From Panacagrimonas sp. (GTDB lineage: Bacteria; Pseudomonadota; Gammaproteobacteria; Nevskiales; Nevskiaceae), in NCBI RefSeq assembly GCF_020697055.1, contig NZ_JAJFBP010000011.1, positions 41,524 through 105,523 of the forward strand: 64,000 nucleotides of DNA, in the 5' to 3' direction. The translations under genes and the position numbers were made by a program. Positions 1 to 11,877 of the stretch are shown here, piece after piece; the stretch's first letter is position 1, and the number at the start of each line of letters is the position of its first letter. Below the pieces are notes generated by a model. It worked only from the letters and a program-made list of their open reading frames with translations. It searched no databases and was not told the origin of the DNA.

Positions 1-2334
<2,334 letters not shown>

Positions 2335-2342
2335 TTGATCTA

Positions 2343-2360
2343 CGGGGCCGGAAGGCCCCG
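2343..2360 (+). other. gltB-gltD intercistronic hairpin
   Basis: A perfect 7-bp stem (CGGGGCC / GGCCCCG) with a GGAA loop sits in the 48-bp gap between the gltB stop and the gltD ATG. No T tract follows, so it is more likely an mRNA-stability or processing element, or a partial attenuator, than a full terminator. Confidence 0.6.
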
Positions 2361-2382
2361 CTTGAACGCAATAGAGATCCAC

Positions 2383-3846
2383 ATGGGCAAGATCACCGGA
2401 TTCCTCGAGTTCGAACGGCAGAAAGAGGCCTACCTGCCGGTTCCGCAGCGCGTGAAGAACAACAAGGAGTTCGTTCTCACGCTCGAGAACGACAAGGCCA
2501 AGACGCAGGCGGCGCGCTGCATGAACTGCGGCACGCCGTTCTGCATGACCGGCTGTCCGGTGAACAACATCATCCCGGACTGGAACGACCTGGTTTACAC
2601 GCAGGACTACCGCACCGCGCTGGATACGCTCCACAGCACGAACAACTTTCCGGAGTTCACCGGACGCGTGTGCCCCGCGCCCTGCGAGGCGGCGTGCACG
2701 CTCAACGTCAACAACGATCCGGTCGGCATCAAGTCGATCGAACTGTTCATCGTCGAAAAGGGCTGGGAGAACGGCTGGATCCAGCCGCAGCCTGCCGCGA
2801 CGAAGACCGGAAAGTCGGTGGCCGTGGTCGGCTCGGGGCCGGCGGGTCTGGCCGCCGCGCAGCAGCTCTCGCGCGCCGGGCACAGCGTCACGGTGTTTGA
2901 GAAGAACGATCGCATCGGCGGCCTGCTGCGTTACGGCATTCCGGGCTTCAAGCTCGACAAAGGCTTCGTCGACCGCCGCCTCGAGCAGATGAAGGGTGAG
3001 GGCGTGACGTTCCGCACCGGCGTGTTCGTCGGCAAGGAGCCGTTGAAGGAAATCACCAACTGGGCGAAGGAGACGCGCTCGGCCGAGCAGCTCCTCAAGG
3101 ACTTCGACGCCGTGTTGCTCACCGGCGGCTCGGAACAGGGTCGTGATCTGCCGGTGCCGGGGCGTGAGCTCAAGGGAATCCACTTCGCGATGGAGTTCCT
3201 GCCGCAGCAGAACAAGATCGACGCCGGCGACAAGGTCAAGGATCAGCTGCGCGCCGATGGCAAGCACGTGGTGGTCATCGGCGGTGGCGACACCGGCTCC
3301 GATTGCGTCGGCACCAGCCGCCGCCACGGCGCCGAGACCATCACGCAGTTCGAATTGCTGCCGCAGCCGCCGGAGCAGGAGAACAAGCCGCTGGTGTGGC
3401 CCTACTGGCCCATCAAGCTGCGCACCTCGTCGTCGCACGAGGAAGGCTGCGAACGCGACTGGTCGGTGGCGACCAAGCGCTTCGAAGGCAGGAACGGCAA
3501 GGTCGAGAAGCTCGTCGGTGCCCGTCTCGAGTGGAAGGACGGAAAGATGAGCGAGGTCCCGAACTCCGAGTTCGAGCTCAAGGCCGATCTCGTGCTGCTT
3601 GCGATGGGGTTCGTTGCGCCGGCGGCGCAGGTGCTCGGTGCGTTCGGCGTCGAGAAGGACGCGCGCGGCAACGCCAAGGCCACGACCGACGGCGAAGGTT
3701 GCTACAAGACCAACGTCGACAAGGTGTTCGCCGCCGGCGACATGCGCCGCGGCCAGTCGCTGGTGGTGTGGGCGATCCGCGAAGGCCGTCAAGCCGCCCG
3801 AGCGGTCGACGAGTTCCTGATGGGCGCGTCCGACCTGCCGCGCTGA
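2383..3846 (+). CDS. gltD: Glutamate synthase small subunit
   Basis: This 487-residue protein is the electron-input subunit of NADPH-GOGAT. It passes electrons from NADPH through FAD and 4Fe-4S clusters to GltB. The N-terminal cluster-binding region has the two cysteine groups CMNCGTPFC and [11 protein letters not shown]. The FAD Rossmann motif [15 protein letters not shown] lies near residue 160, and the NAD(P)H-binding [16 protein letters not shown] near residue 300. The ATG at 2383 begins [10 protein letters not shown], as in GltD homologues; an upstream TTG in frame would add 16 unconserved residues. Length is close to the family norm of about 470-490. It lies 48 bp after gltB with a hairpin between them. 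Confidence 0.97.
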   Translation: MGKITGFLEFERQKEAYLPVPQRVKNNKEFVLTLENDKAKTQAARCMNCGTPFCMTGCPVNNIIPDWNDLVYTQDYRTALDTLHSTNNFPEFTGRVCPAPCEAACTLNVNNDPVGIKSIELFIVEKGWENGWIQPQPAATKTGKSVAVVGSGPAGLAAAQQLSRAGHSVTVFEKNDRIGGLLRYGIPGFKLDKGFVDRRLEQMKGEGVTFRTGVFVGKEPLKEITNWAKETRSAEQLLKDFDAVLLTGGSEQGRDLPVPGRELKGIHFAMEFLPQQNKIDAGDKVKDQLRADGKHVVVIGGGDTGSDCVGTSRRHGAETITQFELLPQPPEQENKPLVWPYWPIKLRTSSSHEEGCERDWSVATKRFEGRNGKVEKLVGARLEWKDGKMSEVPNSEFELKADLVLLAMGFVAPAAQVLGAFGVEKDARGNAKATTDGEGCYKTNVDKVFAAGDMRRGQSLVVWAIREGRQAARAVDEFLMGASDLPR

Positions 3847-3860
3847 AAACGAGGGCGCGC

Positions 3861-5012
3861 GTGATTCGCCGCGCCCTGTTGTTGTCGCTTGCCACGATGC
3901 TGGTGGCGGCCTGCGGTGAACGGCAATCCGGCGCGTCGTCGACATCCGCGGCGCGGCGCGAACCTGCGCGAGTCCAGCAAGGACTCTGGAGCGGATTTCC
4001 CCAAGGCGTTCCCGAGTCCTTCGCGCGCGGCGTGACCGCGGCCAACTGGTTCACCCATCGCAGCGACGTGCGTCTGGCGCCCGGCTGGCCCGACGCCTCG
4101 GACTTCGCGCGCATGCACGAGCTCGGCCTGGGCCACCTGCGCGTGCTGCTCGACCCGGATTGGCTGCAGTTGAACGCGGCGCACCCGCGCTATCTCGATG
4201 CCGGTGTGCGGCAGGCGGCCGCTGCAGGGCTGATGGTGGTGCTCGCGATGCAACCTTCGCCCGAACACAAGCAGCAGATGGGACGTGACGATGCCGCCAT
4301 CGAGACGCTCGCGGCGCAGTGGACGCAGATCGCGACGGCGTTTGCCTCGATCCCGGTGGACCGTCTCGTGTTCGAGGTGCTCAACGAGCCCGAGATCGAG
4401 GACATCGAACGCGCGCTGCGCATCCAGCAGCGCCTGATCGAGGCGGTGCGCGGCGTCACTCCCGATCGCGTCGTCGTGGTCGGCGGAGCGCACTTTTCCG
4501 ACGTCGCGGATCTCGTCGCGCTGCGACCGCTGCCGCTACGCGGTGTGGTCTACAGCTTCCACTTCTACGAACCGCACAACTTCACCCACCAGGGCGCGAC
4601 CTGGGGCTGGCCGATGTGGATGCTGCTGCGAAACATGCCATATCCGTCGAGTCCCGAAGCGTTGGCGCCCGTGGTGCCGACGTTGGCCGAGGTCGCGCGC
4701 GAGCACGCGGCCTGGTACGGCCAGCAGAACTGGAACAAGGCCAAGCTCGCGACGTTCGTGGAACAGGCAGCGAACTGGTCGCAGCGACACCGCGTGCCGG
4801 TGTGGTGCAGTGAATTTGGCGTCCTGCGCGACGCGGTGCCGCCGGAGTCGCGACGGGCCTGGCTCGGCGATGCACGCAGCCTCTTCGAATCCAGTTCGAT
4901 CGCCTGGACCTACTTCGACTGGTGGGGCCATTTCGGCCTCGTGGCCGGGCCGCCCGGAGCGCGGACGCTGGACGCGGACGTCGTTGCAGGGCTGAGCCTG
5001 GGCGCGAACTGA
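3861..5012 (+). CDS. Glycoside hydrolase family 5 (cellulase-like) lipoprotein
   Basis: A 383-residue protein starting at GTG 3861, 14 bp after gltD. The first 18 residues form a lipoprotein signal (hydrophobic LLLSLATMLVAAC) with the lipidated Cys at residue 18. The rest is a GH5-like (beta/alpha)8 barrel: the acid/base Glu is in FEVLNEPEIED (Glu176) and the nucleophile Glu in VWCSEFGVL (Glu318). A Trp-rich end (WTYFDWWGHF) completes the active-site cleft. Substrate cannot be told from sequence; endo-glucanase or mannanase activity is possible. The tight spacing suggests read-through from gltBD, although the function is unrelated. Confidence 0.87.
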   Translation: MIRRALLLSLATMLVAACGERQSGASSTSAARREPARVQQGLWSGFPQGVPESFARGVTAANWFTHRSDVRLAPGWPDASDFARMHELGLGHLRVLLDPDWLQLNAAHPRYLDAGVRQAAAAGLMVVLAMQPSPEHKQQMGRDDAAIETLAAQWTQIATAFASIPVDRLVFEVLNEPEIEDIERALRIQQRLIEAVRGVTPDRVVVVGGAHFSDVADLVALRPLPLRGVVYSFHFYEPHNFTHQGATWGWPMWMLLRNMPYPSSPEALAPVVPTLAEVAREHAAWYGQQNWNKAKLATFVEQAANWSQRHRVPVWCSEFGVLRDAVPPESRRAWLGDARSLFESSSIAWTYFDWWGHFGLVAGPPGARTLDADVVAGLSLGAN

Positions 5013-5022
5013 GGCGCGCGGG

Positions 5023-5295
5023 CTAGCTGGCGTCCTTGCCCCTGAGCAGCGTGCGGGCGACCTCGCCGGCGCGTTCGTTGAGCAGCCGGATCGTCTCGTA
5101 GATGTTGCCGACGGTCTGATCGTGGATCTCGCGTGCCTTGCCGACCGGCTTCTGCAGCGCATCGACCTTCTCCAGCATGTCGAACGGCATGCTGGCGATC
5201 GACAGATGCACCTGTTCGACGGTCGTTGCGCCCTCTTCGATGGCCTTTTGGACGATTTCCTGGACGCTCAGCAGTTTTTCCTTGCGGTCATTCAT
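5023..5295 (-). CDS. Small conserved helical protein, function unknown
   Basis: This 90-residue protein starts at ATG 5295, preceded by a CGGAGA ribosome-binding site. Longer upstream frames lack such a signal. It is rich in Glu, Lys, Val and Ile with no Cys or membrane segment, and reads as two or three amphipathic helices (KLLSVQEIVQKAIEEGATTVEQV, then an Asp/Gln/Val helix). The pattern is reminiscent of small helical accessory or phasin-like proteins, but I do not recognise a named family. It is 25 bp downstream of the start-side gene at 5321-6127 on the same strand, so the two probably share a transcript. Confidence 0.7.
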   Translation of the reverse strand: MNDRKEKLLSVQEIVQKAIEEGATTVEQVHLSIASMPFDMLEKVDALQKPVGKAREIHDQTVGNIYETIRLLNERAGEVARTLLRGKDAS

Positions 5296-5320
5296 CGCGG
5301 CATCTCCGGTGGTAGGCGAA

Positions 5321-6127
5321 TCAGCGGCACTGGACCGGCCGACGTTCCGGATCGTCCTCCAGTTCCTGCAGCCGCGCCAGGATCGCCGGACGCACCGGGG
5401 TGTTCGGGAAGCGCGTGACAAATTCGCTCAGTTCCTGTTCGACCGCATCCTCGTTGCCGCACGCGCATCCGCCCTGGGCGACGGTCTGTTCGATCTCGCC
5501 GAGCATCAGGCGCACGTAGTCGATGTACGCGCCGGGATAATCCCGCGCAAACCCCTGCCAGCCCTCGTACAGGTCGCTGATGACGCCCTCGCCGTAGCGG
5601 ATGCAGGGCAGTACGCGCGACGTGCGACGCAGCCATGCCGGCATCGGGTCGAGGCCCCAGCTCTGGCGATAGACGCGGAAGAACCGGCGGTCTTCCGGCC
5701 GGCCCTGTCGCTGCGCGAGTTCCGAAAGAAACAGTGCATCCGGCAGCGCATACGGGATCGGCGAACGCGCCAGACGCATTCCACGAAGCGATTCGGACAA
5801 TGCCGCGAAGTCGTCGCCAGCCAGATCCTGCAGCCAGACGCGTCCGGTGAGCGGATCGCTTTGCATCAGCGCCTGCTGCAGAGCGGCGGACGTCGTGAAC
5901 AGCGACTCCATCTCGACCGGCGGATCGGCGGATTCGACCGCATCGAGGGCGTCGCGGAACGCGCCGGCCTCGGGCGGCCAGCCGGCGCGTGCGCCGAGCG
6001 GGAGCGCAAGTGCGACGACCAGGGCAGTGAGACGAATCGTCAGCCGACGGCGGAGTGATCGCACAGCGCGAGGAGAGGAGGCGGGCCGGATCGTGAAGGT
6101 CACAGCGTGGCGGCTCAAGCGTAACAT
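5321..6127 (-). CDS. Secreted protein of unknown function
   Basis: The frame encodes up to 268 residues. The true start may be internal: a basic stretch (RSLRRRLTIRL) and hydrophobic core (TALVVALALPLGARA) starting near residue 24 form a normal signal peptide, so the first 20 or so residues may not be translated. The mature part is acidic and helical, with Leu/Phe/Tyr-rich repeats spaced like a helical-repeat scaffold, and Cys residues including a GGCACGNE pair. No catalytic motif is visible. It is divergent from the MBL-fold gene at 6172 and probably cotranscribed with the small gene downstream. Confidence 0.65.
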   Translation of the reverse strand: MLRLSRHAVTFTIRPASSPRAVRSLRRRLTIRLTALVVALALPLGARAGWPPEAGAFRDALDAVESADPPVEMESLFTTSAALQQALMQSDPLTGRVWLQDLAGDDFAALSESLRGMRLARSPIPYALPDALFLSELAQRQGRPEDRRFFRVYRQSWGLDPMPAWLRRTSRVLPCIRYGEGVISDLYEGWQGFARDYPGAYIDYVRLMLGEIEQTVAQGGCACGNEDAVEQELSEFVTRFPNTPVRPAILARLQELEDDPERRPVQCR

Positions 6128-6171
6128 CGGTCCGGAGCCGGACGGTCGAGCCGGCCGGGGGAGCCTCGAAG

Positions 6172-7152
6172 ATGAAGAAGGTGCTTACTGCGCTGGGTGT
6201 CGTGACGCTCGCGCTGCTGATCCTGCTGGGCATGAGTTTCCGCGGCGCCACGCTGCCGGTCACGGAGGACGTGCCGATCGCGCTGGCCAATCCACCGCGC
6301 ATCGCGGGCGTGCGGATCAGCGCCATCTATGCGGGCCGCATGGAGTCGATCGCGGCGTTTGCCTACCGCGGCGGCGGCTTCGGCGACAAACGCGAGTTCG
6401 GGATGGGCGCGATCCTGGTGAAGCATCCGCAGGGCAACCTGCTGTTCGACACCGGATTCGGCAAGGACGTCGACGCGCACGTGAAGAGCATGCCGTTCCT
6501 GCTGCGCGCGACCACCTCCTACACCAAGGAGCAGACGGTCGCCGAACAGCTCGCCGCCGCCCAGGTTCCGCTCGAGGACATCTCGCGAATCGTGCTCACG
6601 CATGCGCACTGGGATCACGTGAGCGGCATTCCGGATCTCGATGGCGTGCAGATCATGGTCAGCCAGGAGGAGGCGGCGTTCATCGAAAGCGACGATCCGA
6701 TGGCCGCGCTCATCCACGGCTTCGGCCAGCTGCCGATCGCGCCGCTGAACTACCGCGAAGGACCGTACCTGGGCTTTCCCAACAGCTTCGACGTGTTCGG
6801 CGACGGCAGCGTCGTGATGGTGCCCGCGCCCGGTCACACGCCGGGATCGACGATCACGTTCGTGCACACCGAGGACGGCAAGCACTACGCGCTGGTCGGC
6901 GATCTCGTGTGGCAGAAGGAGGCGATCGAACTGCCGGCCGAGCGTCCGTGGCTGCCGCGCGTGCTCGTGGACAAGGATCCCGCGGCGGTGCGCGGCCAGA
7001 TCGTGCACATGCATCGCCTGCAGAGGATGTGGCCCGAACTGGTGATCGTGCCCGCGCACGATCGGCGAGTGTGGGACACGTTGCCGCGCTTCCCGCAGGG
7101 GTTCGCGGATCCGCTTCCGGCAACGCCCGAAGACGAAGGGCCGGGAGCCTAG
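6172..7152 (+). CDS. MBL-fold metallo-hydrolase, membrane-anchored or exported
   Basis: A 326-residue protein with an N-terminal hydrophobic segment (VLTALGVVTLALLILLGMSF) that is either a signal peptide or an anchor. The metallo-beta-lactamase fold is clear: THAHWDH gives ligands His144, His146, Asp148 and His149; GHTPGS gives His222; VGDLVW gives the bridging Asp244; a final His is in VPAHDRR. The arrangement resembles the broad group that includes N-acyl-homoserine lactonases and related hydrolases, but the substrate cannot be named. It is a single gene between divergent and convergent neighbours; its stop is 7 bp from the nadE stop. Confidence 0.85.
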   Translation: MKKVLTALGVVTLALLILLGMSFRGATLPVTEDVPIALANPPRIAGVRISAIYAGRMESIAAFAYRGGGFGDKREFGMGAILVKHPQGNLLFDTGFGKDVDAHVKSMPFLLRATTSYTKEQTVAEQLAAAQVPLEDISRIVLTHAHWDHVSGIPDLDGVQIMVSQEEAAFIESDDPMAALIHGFGQLPIAPLNYREGPYLGFPNSFDVFGDGSVVMVPAPGHTPGSTITFVHTEDGKHYALVGDLVWQKEAIELPAERPWLPRVLVDKDPAAVRGQIVHMHRLQRMWPELVIVPAHDRRVWDTLPRFPQGFADPLPATPEDEGPGA

Positions 7153-7159
7153 AGGTTGC

Positions 7160-8773
7160 CTACAGGTCGCCGTAGACCGCGGTGATCGGATAACGCCGCT
7201 CGCGACCAAACGCACAGCGCGTGACCTTGGGTCCGGGCGGCGCCTGCCGGCGCTTGTACTCGGAGCGTCGCACCAATCCGGCGACGCGTTTGACGATCGC
7301 TTCCTCGAACCCCGCGGCGACGATCTCGGAGATCGAGCGGCTGTCCTCGACATAGGCTTCGAGGATCGGATCGAGCACTTCGTAGGGCGGCAGCGAATCC
7401 GAATCCTTCTGGTCGGGGCGCAGCTCGGCCGAGGGCGGCCGCGTGAGCACGCGCTCCGGGATCACCGGCGAGATCGAATTGCGGTAGCGCGCCAGCTGGA
7501 ACACCAGCGTCTTGTAGACATCCTTGATCGGCGCGAATCCGCCGCACATGTCGCCGTAGAGCGTCGCGTAACCCACCGCCATCTCGGACTTGTTGCCGGT
7601 GGTCAGCACCACGTGTCCGAACTTGTTGGACAGCGCCATCAACAGCACGCCGCGCGCACGCGACTGCATGTTCTCCTCCGTGATGTCGATCGCGCGACCG
7701 CGGAACGTCTCGGCCAGCGTCTGGCCGAGGGACAGCACCGTGGGTTCGATCGGCAGCACCGAATAGCGGATGCCCAGCGCCTCGGCCTCGATGCGCGCGT
7801 CGTCGTTGGACATGTCGAGCGTGTAGCGCGAGGGCAGGGAGACGCCCCACACGCGATCGGCGCCCAGCGCATCGGCCGCGATCGCCGCCACCAGCGCCGA
7901 GTCGATGCCGCCGGAAAGCCCGATCAGCGCGCCTGGAAAACCGTTGCGATTGACGTAGTCGCGCACCGATTGCACCAGGCCGCGATACACCACCGCTTCC
8001 GGAGGCGATGGCTCGTGCACCGGACCGCGCAGTTCGCCGTCTCCGAATTCGACCAGGTACAGATCTTCCTCGAACGTCGGCGCGCGGAACGACACCGAGC
8101 CGTCGGCGCGAACGGCGTGCGAGTCGCCGTCGAACAGCAGATCGTCCTGGCCGCCGACCATGTTGACGTACAGGATCGGCAGGCGCGTCTCGGTCGCCCG
8201 CGCGCGCAGGACGTCGGCGCGTTGCTTCGACTTGCCGATGGCGAAGGGCGACGCATTGATGTTGATCATCAGCCGCGCGCCCTGGTCGCGGCTCTCGTCG
8301 GCCGGTCGCGTGCCCCAGATGTCCTCGCAGATGCACAACCCCACCGGCACGCCCTTGAGATCGAAGACGCAGGCGCTGCGCCCCGCAAGGAAATGGCGCT
8401 TCTCGTCGAACACGCCGTAGTTGGGCAGCAGGCGCTTGCGATAGCGCCGCACGAGCTGGCCGTCGCGGAAGATCGCGGCCGCGTTGTAGATGCCTTCCTC
8501 GTCGTACTCGGGATGTCCGACCACGACGTGGATGCCGTTGGTCTCGCGGCGGATCCGCTCGAGCCCGGCCTCGACCGCGGGTGGCAGACCGGAACGCAGC
8601 AGCAGATCGTCCGGCGGATAGCCGAGCAGCGCGAGCTCGGGGAAGGCGATCAGATCCGCGCGCAGCTCGTCGCGCGCACGCACGGCGGCGGCGATGATCT
8701 TCTCGACGTTGCCTTCGATATCGCCGACCCAGAAGTTCAGCTGGGCCGCGACCAGACGCAAAGTGTCCGACAT
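7160..8773 (-). CDS. nadE: Glutamine-dependent NAD+ synthetase
   Basis: A 537-residue two-domain enzyme making NAD+ from deamido-NAD+, ATP and glutamine in the last step of NAD synthesis. The N-terminal nitrilase/glutaminase domain has the triad Glu46 (IAFPELALLGYPP), Lys113 (RKRLLPNYG) and the Cys in the GLCICEDIW motif. The C-terminal synthetase domain has the PP-loop SGGIDS and TGNKSEMAVGY, both diagnostic of NadE. ATG 8773 begins MSDTLRLVAAQLN, the expected start; the 86 in-frame residues upstream are unconserved. Length fits the short bacterial glutamine-dependent form. It is divergent from the AsmA-like gene. Confidence 0.95.
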   Translation of the reverse strand: MSDTLRLVAAQLNFWVGDIEGNVEKIIAAAVRARDELRADLIAFPELALLGYPPDDLLLRSGLPPAVEAGLERIRRETNGIHVVVGHPEYDEEGIYNAAAIFRDGQLVRRYRKRLLPNYGVFDEKRHFLAGRSACVFDLKGVPVGLCICEDIWGTRPADESRDQGARLMININASPFAIGKSKQRADVLRARATETRLPILYVNMVGGQDDLLFDGDSHAVRADGSVSFRAPTFEEDLYLVEFGDGELRGPVHEPSPPEAVVYRGLVQSVRDYVNRNGFPGALIGLSGGIDSALVAAIAADALGADRVWGVSLPSRYTLDMSNDDARIEAEALGIRYSVLPIEPTVLSLGQTLAETFRGRAIDITEENMQSRARGVLLMALSNKFGHVVLTTGNKSEMAVGYATLYGDMCGGFAPIKDVYKTLVFQLARYRNSISPVIPERVLTRPPSAELRPDQKDSDSLPPYEVLDPILEAYVEDSRSISEIVAAGFEEAIVKRVAGLVRRSEYKRRQAPPGPKVTRCAFGRERRYPITAVYGDL

Positions 8774-8867
8774 ATGTCGCGATTCTCGGCCATCGACGCG
8801 CGTGCCGTCGAGAACCCGGGTCGCGCCCGGGCGGTCACAATGACGGCCCGGTCGGCGGGACGATCCC

Positions 8868-10943
8868 ATGAGGCAGGCGATTCGACGGTGGGCGTGGTGG
8901 ACCAACGAGCTCGGTGGCGTGCTCGTGGTCGTCGCCGCGCTTATCGCGCTGGTGTGGATGTGGGACTGGAACTGGTTCCGGCCGATGGTCGAGAGCCAGG
9001 CCAGCACCGCGCTCGGGCGCACGGTGCGCATCGGATCCTTCGGCGTGCACGGCTGGCGCTACCCGACGATCGTGCTGGAGCAGATCCGCATCGACAATCC
9101 GGCGGAATTTCCGCGGGACTCCGGCTTTGGCCGCGTCGAGCGCCTGGAGGTCACGTTCGATCCGCGCGCGCTGCTCGATCGCCAGTTGTCGCTGACGGCG
9201 ATCCACCTCGAGCGACCGCAGTTCGCGCTGTACGCGCCGCCCGATACGCCGCCGAACTGGACGTTCCCTTCCTCGCCGGATGCCGACGAGCAGAAGAAGG
9301 CGCCGCCGCTGGAACTGCGAATCGGCCGGTTGAGCATCTCCGGTGGTGACGTCCGCGTCGAAGCGCCTCCGTTCAAGTCCGACTTCCGCGCGATCATCGA
9401 GACCCTGCCGGGAGACGATCCCGACGCCCCCGAGCTGCACCTGCGCGCAAGCGGCCGCTATTCGGGGCAGCCGCTGTTCGCGAGTTTCATCGGCGGCGCG
9501 CTGCTGTCGTTGCGTGATGCTTCGCACCCGTACCCAGTGCTGCTGACCGTCAGCAACGGCGCCACGCGCCTGCGGCTGCACGGCACGCTGCTCGATCCGG
9601 TCCGCCTGGGCGGCGCCGACCTCGCGCTGCAGTTCGAAGGCGCCGACCTCGCGGCGCTGTACCCGCTCACCGGCGTGCCGCTGCCGCCGACGGCGCCCTA
9701 TCGCATCGCCGGGCAGTTCGACTTCCACCAGGACGATCGGGGGCCGCAGTTCCGGTTTCGCAAGTTCACGGGGACGGTCGGCAAGTCGGATCTGTCGGGC
9801 GATCTGGCGGTGCGCACCGGCGGGCCGCGCTTGCGAATCGAAGGGGACCTGCGCTCCAGGCAGATCCTGTTCGCGGACCTGGGCGGCTTCGTCGGCAGCG
9901 CGCCGGGGGAAGCCGACGCCGCGGGCCAGACGGCGGCGCAGAAGCGCGAACACGCCGAGCAGGCGGCGAGCCCGCGCCTTTTGCCGGACACGCCGATCAA
10001 CCTGCCCAAGATCCGCACAGCGGATTTCGACATCCGCTACGCGGCGCAGCACATCCAGACGAAGGACACGCCATTCGACGACCTGGCGGTGCATCTGCGC
10101 ATCGACGACGGTGTGCTGTCGCTGCGGCCGGTACGCTTCGGCATCGGCGGCGGCTCGATCGCGGCCAACGTGCTGCTCGACGGGACGCAGGAACGTGCGC
10201 ACGTCCAGGCGGACGCGGATTTCCGCGCGGTCGATTTCTCCAAGGTGATGGGCGCGCTCGAGTACCGCGGCAGCGGCAAGGTCGACGGCCGCGCCAGCCT
10301 CGATGCGCGCGGCAACACCGTGGCCGACCTGCTCGCCGCCGGTAACGGGCGGCTACGACTGTCGATGGAGGGCGGCGACGTCAGCGCGCTGCTGATCAAT
10401 CTCGCCGGGTTGGACTTCGGCAACGCCCTGCTGTCGGCCATCGGGATTCCCAGCCGCGCCAAGCTGCGCTGCATGATCGCGGACCTCGACATGAAGAAAG
10501 GCCTGGTCTCGACCGACACGCTGCTGCTCGACACCACCGAGGCCAACGTGGTCGGAGACGGCACGGTGAATCTCGCCGACGAGCGCATCGACTACCGCGT
10601 TCGCACCCAGCCCAAGACCTTCAACATCGGTTCGATCTCCGCCCCGATCCGCATCGGCGGGACGCTCAAGCAGCCGCGTGTGCGACCGGAAGCCCGATCG
10701 CTCGGCCTGCGGGGTGGTGCCGCCGTGGCCTTGGGCATCGTGGCGACGCCCTTGGCCGCGCTGCTCGCCACGATCCAGCCGGGTACCGGCAAGGATCAGG
10801 ACTGCCAGGGATTGCTGCGCAGCGTGCGGCGTGAAGCGGACAAGCTTCCGCGCGTGCCCAATCCGGTACCGGCGACCGAGCCGTCTGCCGGGCCGCCGGC
10901 ATCGTCGCCGCCATTGCGCTCGGCGACGTCCACCGCGCGCTAG
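8868..10943 (+). CDS. AsmA-family envelope protein
   Basis: A 691-residue protein with one N-terminal membrane helix (LGGVLVVVAALIALVWMW) and a long periplasmic part. The opening pattern, with a Trp-rich segment followed by LGRTVRIGSFGVHGWRYP and then VRIDNP-type beta repeats, is typical of AsmA/TamB-like proteins. The C-terminal half carries the AsmA_2-like region (GNGRLRLSMEGGDVSALLINLAGLD). Family members bridge inner and outer membrane as lipid-transfer or assembly factors. The end is Pro/Ser-rich and probably disordered. It ends at a strong hairpin shared with sucD. Confidence 0.88.
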   Translation: MRQAIRRWAWWTNELGGVLVVVAALIALVWMWDWNWFRPMVESQASTALGRTVRIGSFGVHGWRYPTIVLEQIRIDNPAEFPRDSGFGRVERLEVTFDPRALLDRQLSLTAIHLERPQFALYAPPDTPPNWTFPSSPDADEQKKAPPLELRIGRLSISGGDVRVEAPPFKSDFRAIIETLPGDDPDAPELHLRASGRYSGQPLFASFIGGALLSLRDASHPYPVLLTVSNGATRLRLHGTLLDPVRLGGADLALQFEGADLAALYPLTGVPLPPTAPYRIAGQFDFHQDDRGPQFRFRKFTGTVGKSDLSGDLAVRTGGPRLRIEGDLRSRQILFADLGGFVGSAPGEADAAGQTAAQKREHAEQAASPRLLPDTPINLPKIRTADFDIRYAAQHIQTKDTPFDDLAVHLRIDDGVLSLRPVRFGIGGGSIAANVLLDGTQERAHVQADADFRAVDFSKVMGALEYRGSGKVDGRASLDARGNTVADLLAAGNGRLRLSMEGGDVSALLINLAGLDFGNALLSAIGIPSRAKLRCMIADLDMKKGLVSTDTLLLDTTEANVVGDGTVNLADERIDYRVRTQPKTFNIGSISAPIRIGGTLKQPRVRPEARSLGLRGGAAVALGIVATPLAALLATIQPGTGKDQDCQGLLRSVRREADKLPRVPNPVPATEPSAGPPASSPPLRSATSTAR

Positions 10944-10951
10944 ATCCGAAA

Positions 10952-10983
10952 AAGACGAAGCCCGCCGGAGCGGGCTTCGTCTT
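10952..10983. terminator. Bidirectional intrinsic terminator between AsmA gene and sucD
   Basis: A perfect 13-bp stem (10952-10964 with 10971-10983, AAGACGAAGCCCG and its complement) encloses a 6-nt loop. A-rich bases before it and the TT/CTT after it let it act on both strands, between the stop of the AsmA-like gene and that of the convergent sucCD operon. Confidence 0.85.
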
Positions 10984-11001
10984 CCTGCGTTGCAGCGTCT
11001 A

Positions 11002-11877
11002 TCAGCCGAGCAGCGCTTTCATCGCGGCGCCCAGGTCGGCCGGCGAACGCACCGTCTTCACGCCTGCGTCTTCGAGCGCCTTGAACTTCTCGTCGGCCGT
11101 GCCCTTGCCACCGGCGATGATCGCGCCGGCATGCCCCATGCGCTTGCCGGCCGGCGCGGTGACACCGGCGATGTAGGCGACCACCGGCTTCTTGACGTTC
11201 TTCTGGATGTACTCGGCCGCCTCTTCCTCGGACGAACCGCCGATCTCGCCGACCATGATGATGCCTTCGGTCTTGGGATCCTTCTCGAACAGCGCAAGCA
11301 CGTCGATGAAGCCCAGGCCGCGCACCGGATCACCACCGATGCCGACGCAGGTCGACTGGCCCAGTCCGTTCTGCGTGGTCTGGTGGACCGTCTCGTACGT
11401 CAGCGTGCCGGAGCGCGAAATCACGCCCACGCGACCGGGCTTGTGGATGTGGCCCGGCATGATGCCGATCTTGCACTCGCCCGGCGTGATCACGCCCGGG
11501 CAGTTCGGTCCGATCAGCACGCTGTTCGGATACTGCGCGCGCAAGGTGGCCTTGGCCTTGATCATATCGTTCACGGGAATGCCTTCCGTGATGCAGATGA
11601 TCACCTTGATGCCTGCATCAGCCGCCTCGAGGATCGCGTCCGCGGCGCCCGGCGCCGGCACGTAGATCATCGTGGCGTCCGCGCCGGTGGCCTTCACCGC
11701 GTCGTGTGCGGTGTTGAAGACCGGCAGGTTCAGGTGCTTGCCGCCGCCTTTGCCCGGGGAGACGCCGCCGACCATCTTGGTGCCGTACGCGATGGCCTGC
11801 TCGGAGTGGAAGGTGCCCTGCTTGCCGGTGAAGCCCTGACAGATGACCTTGGTGTTCTTGTCGATCAGGATGGACAT
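11002..11877 (-). CDS. sucD: Succinyl-CoA synthetase alpha subunit
   Basis: This 291-residue subunit carries the phosphohistidine of the TCA-cycle step that converts succinyl-CoA to succinate with ATP or GTP formation. The CoA-binding Rossmann part includes [10 protein letters not shown] and SRSGTLTYE, and the phosphorylated residue is His249 in RMGHAGAI. Length matches the family (about 290). Its ATG lies directly after the sucC TAA with no spacer, so translation is probably coupled. Confidence 0.97.
   Translation of the reverse strand: MSILIDKNTKVICQGFTGKQGTFHSEQAIAYGTKMVGGVSPGKGGGKHLNLPVFNTAHDAVKATGADATMIYVPAPGAADAILEAADAGIKVIICITEGIPVNDMIKAKATLRAQYPNSVLIGPNCPGVITPGECKIGIMPGHIHKPGRVGVISRSGTLTYETVHQTTQNGLGQSTCVGIGGDPVRGLGFIDVLALFEKDPKTEGIIMVGEIGGSSEEEAAEYIQKNVKKPVVAYIAGVTAPAGKRMGHAGAIIAGGKGTADEKFKALEDAGVKTVRSPADLGAAMKALLG

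Noticed and set aside
5138..6058. 306-residue plus-strand frame
   Set aside because: Antisense to two minus-strand genes; no start signal and odd composition.
7613..9349. 578-residue plus-strand frame
   Set aside because: Covers the antisense of nadE and enters the AsmA-like gene out of frame.
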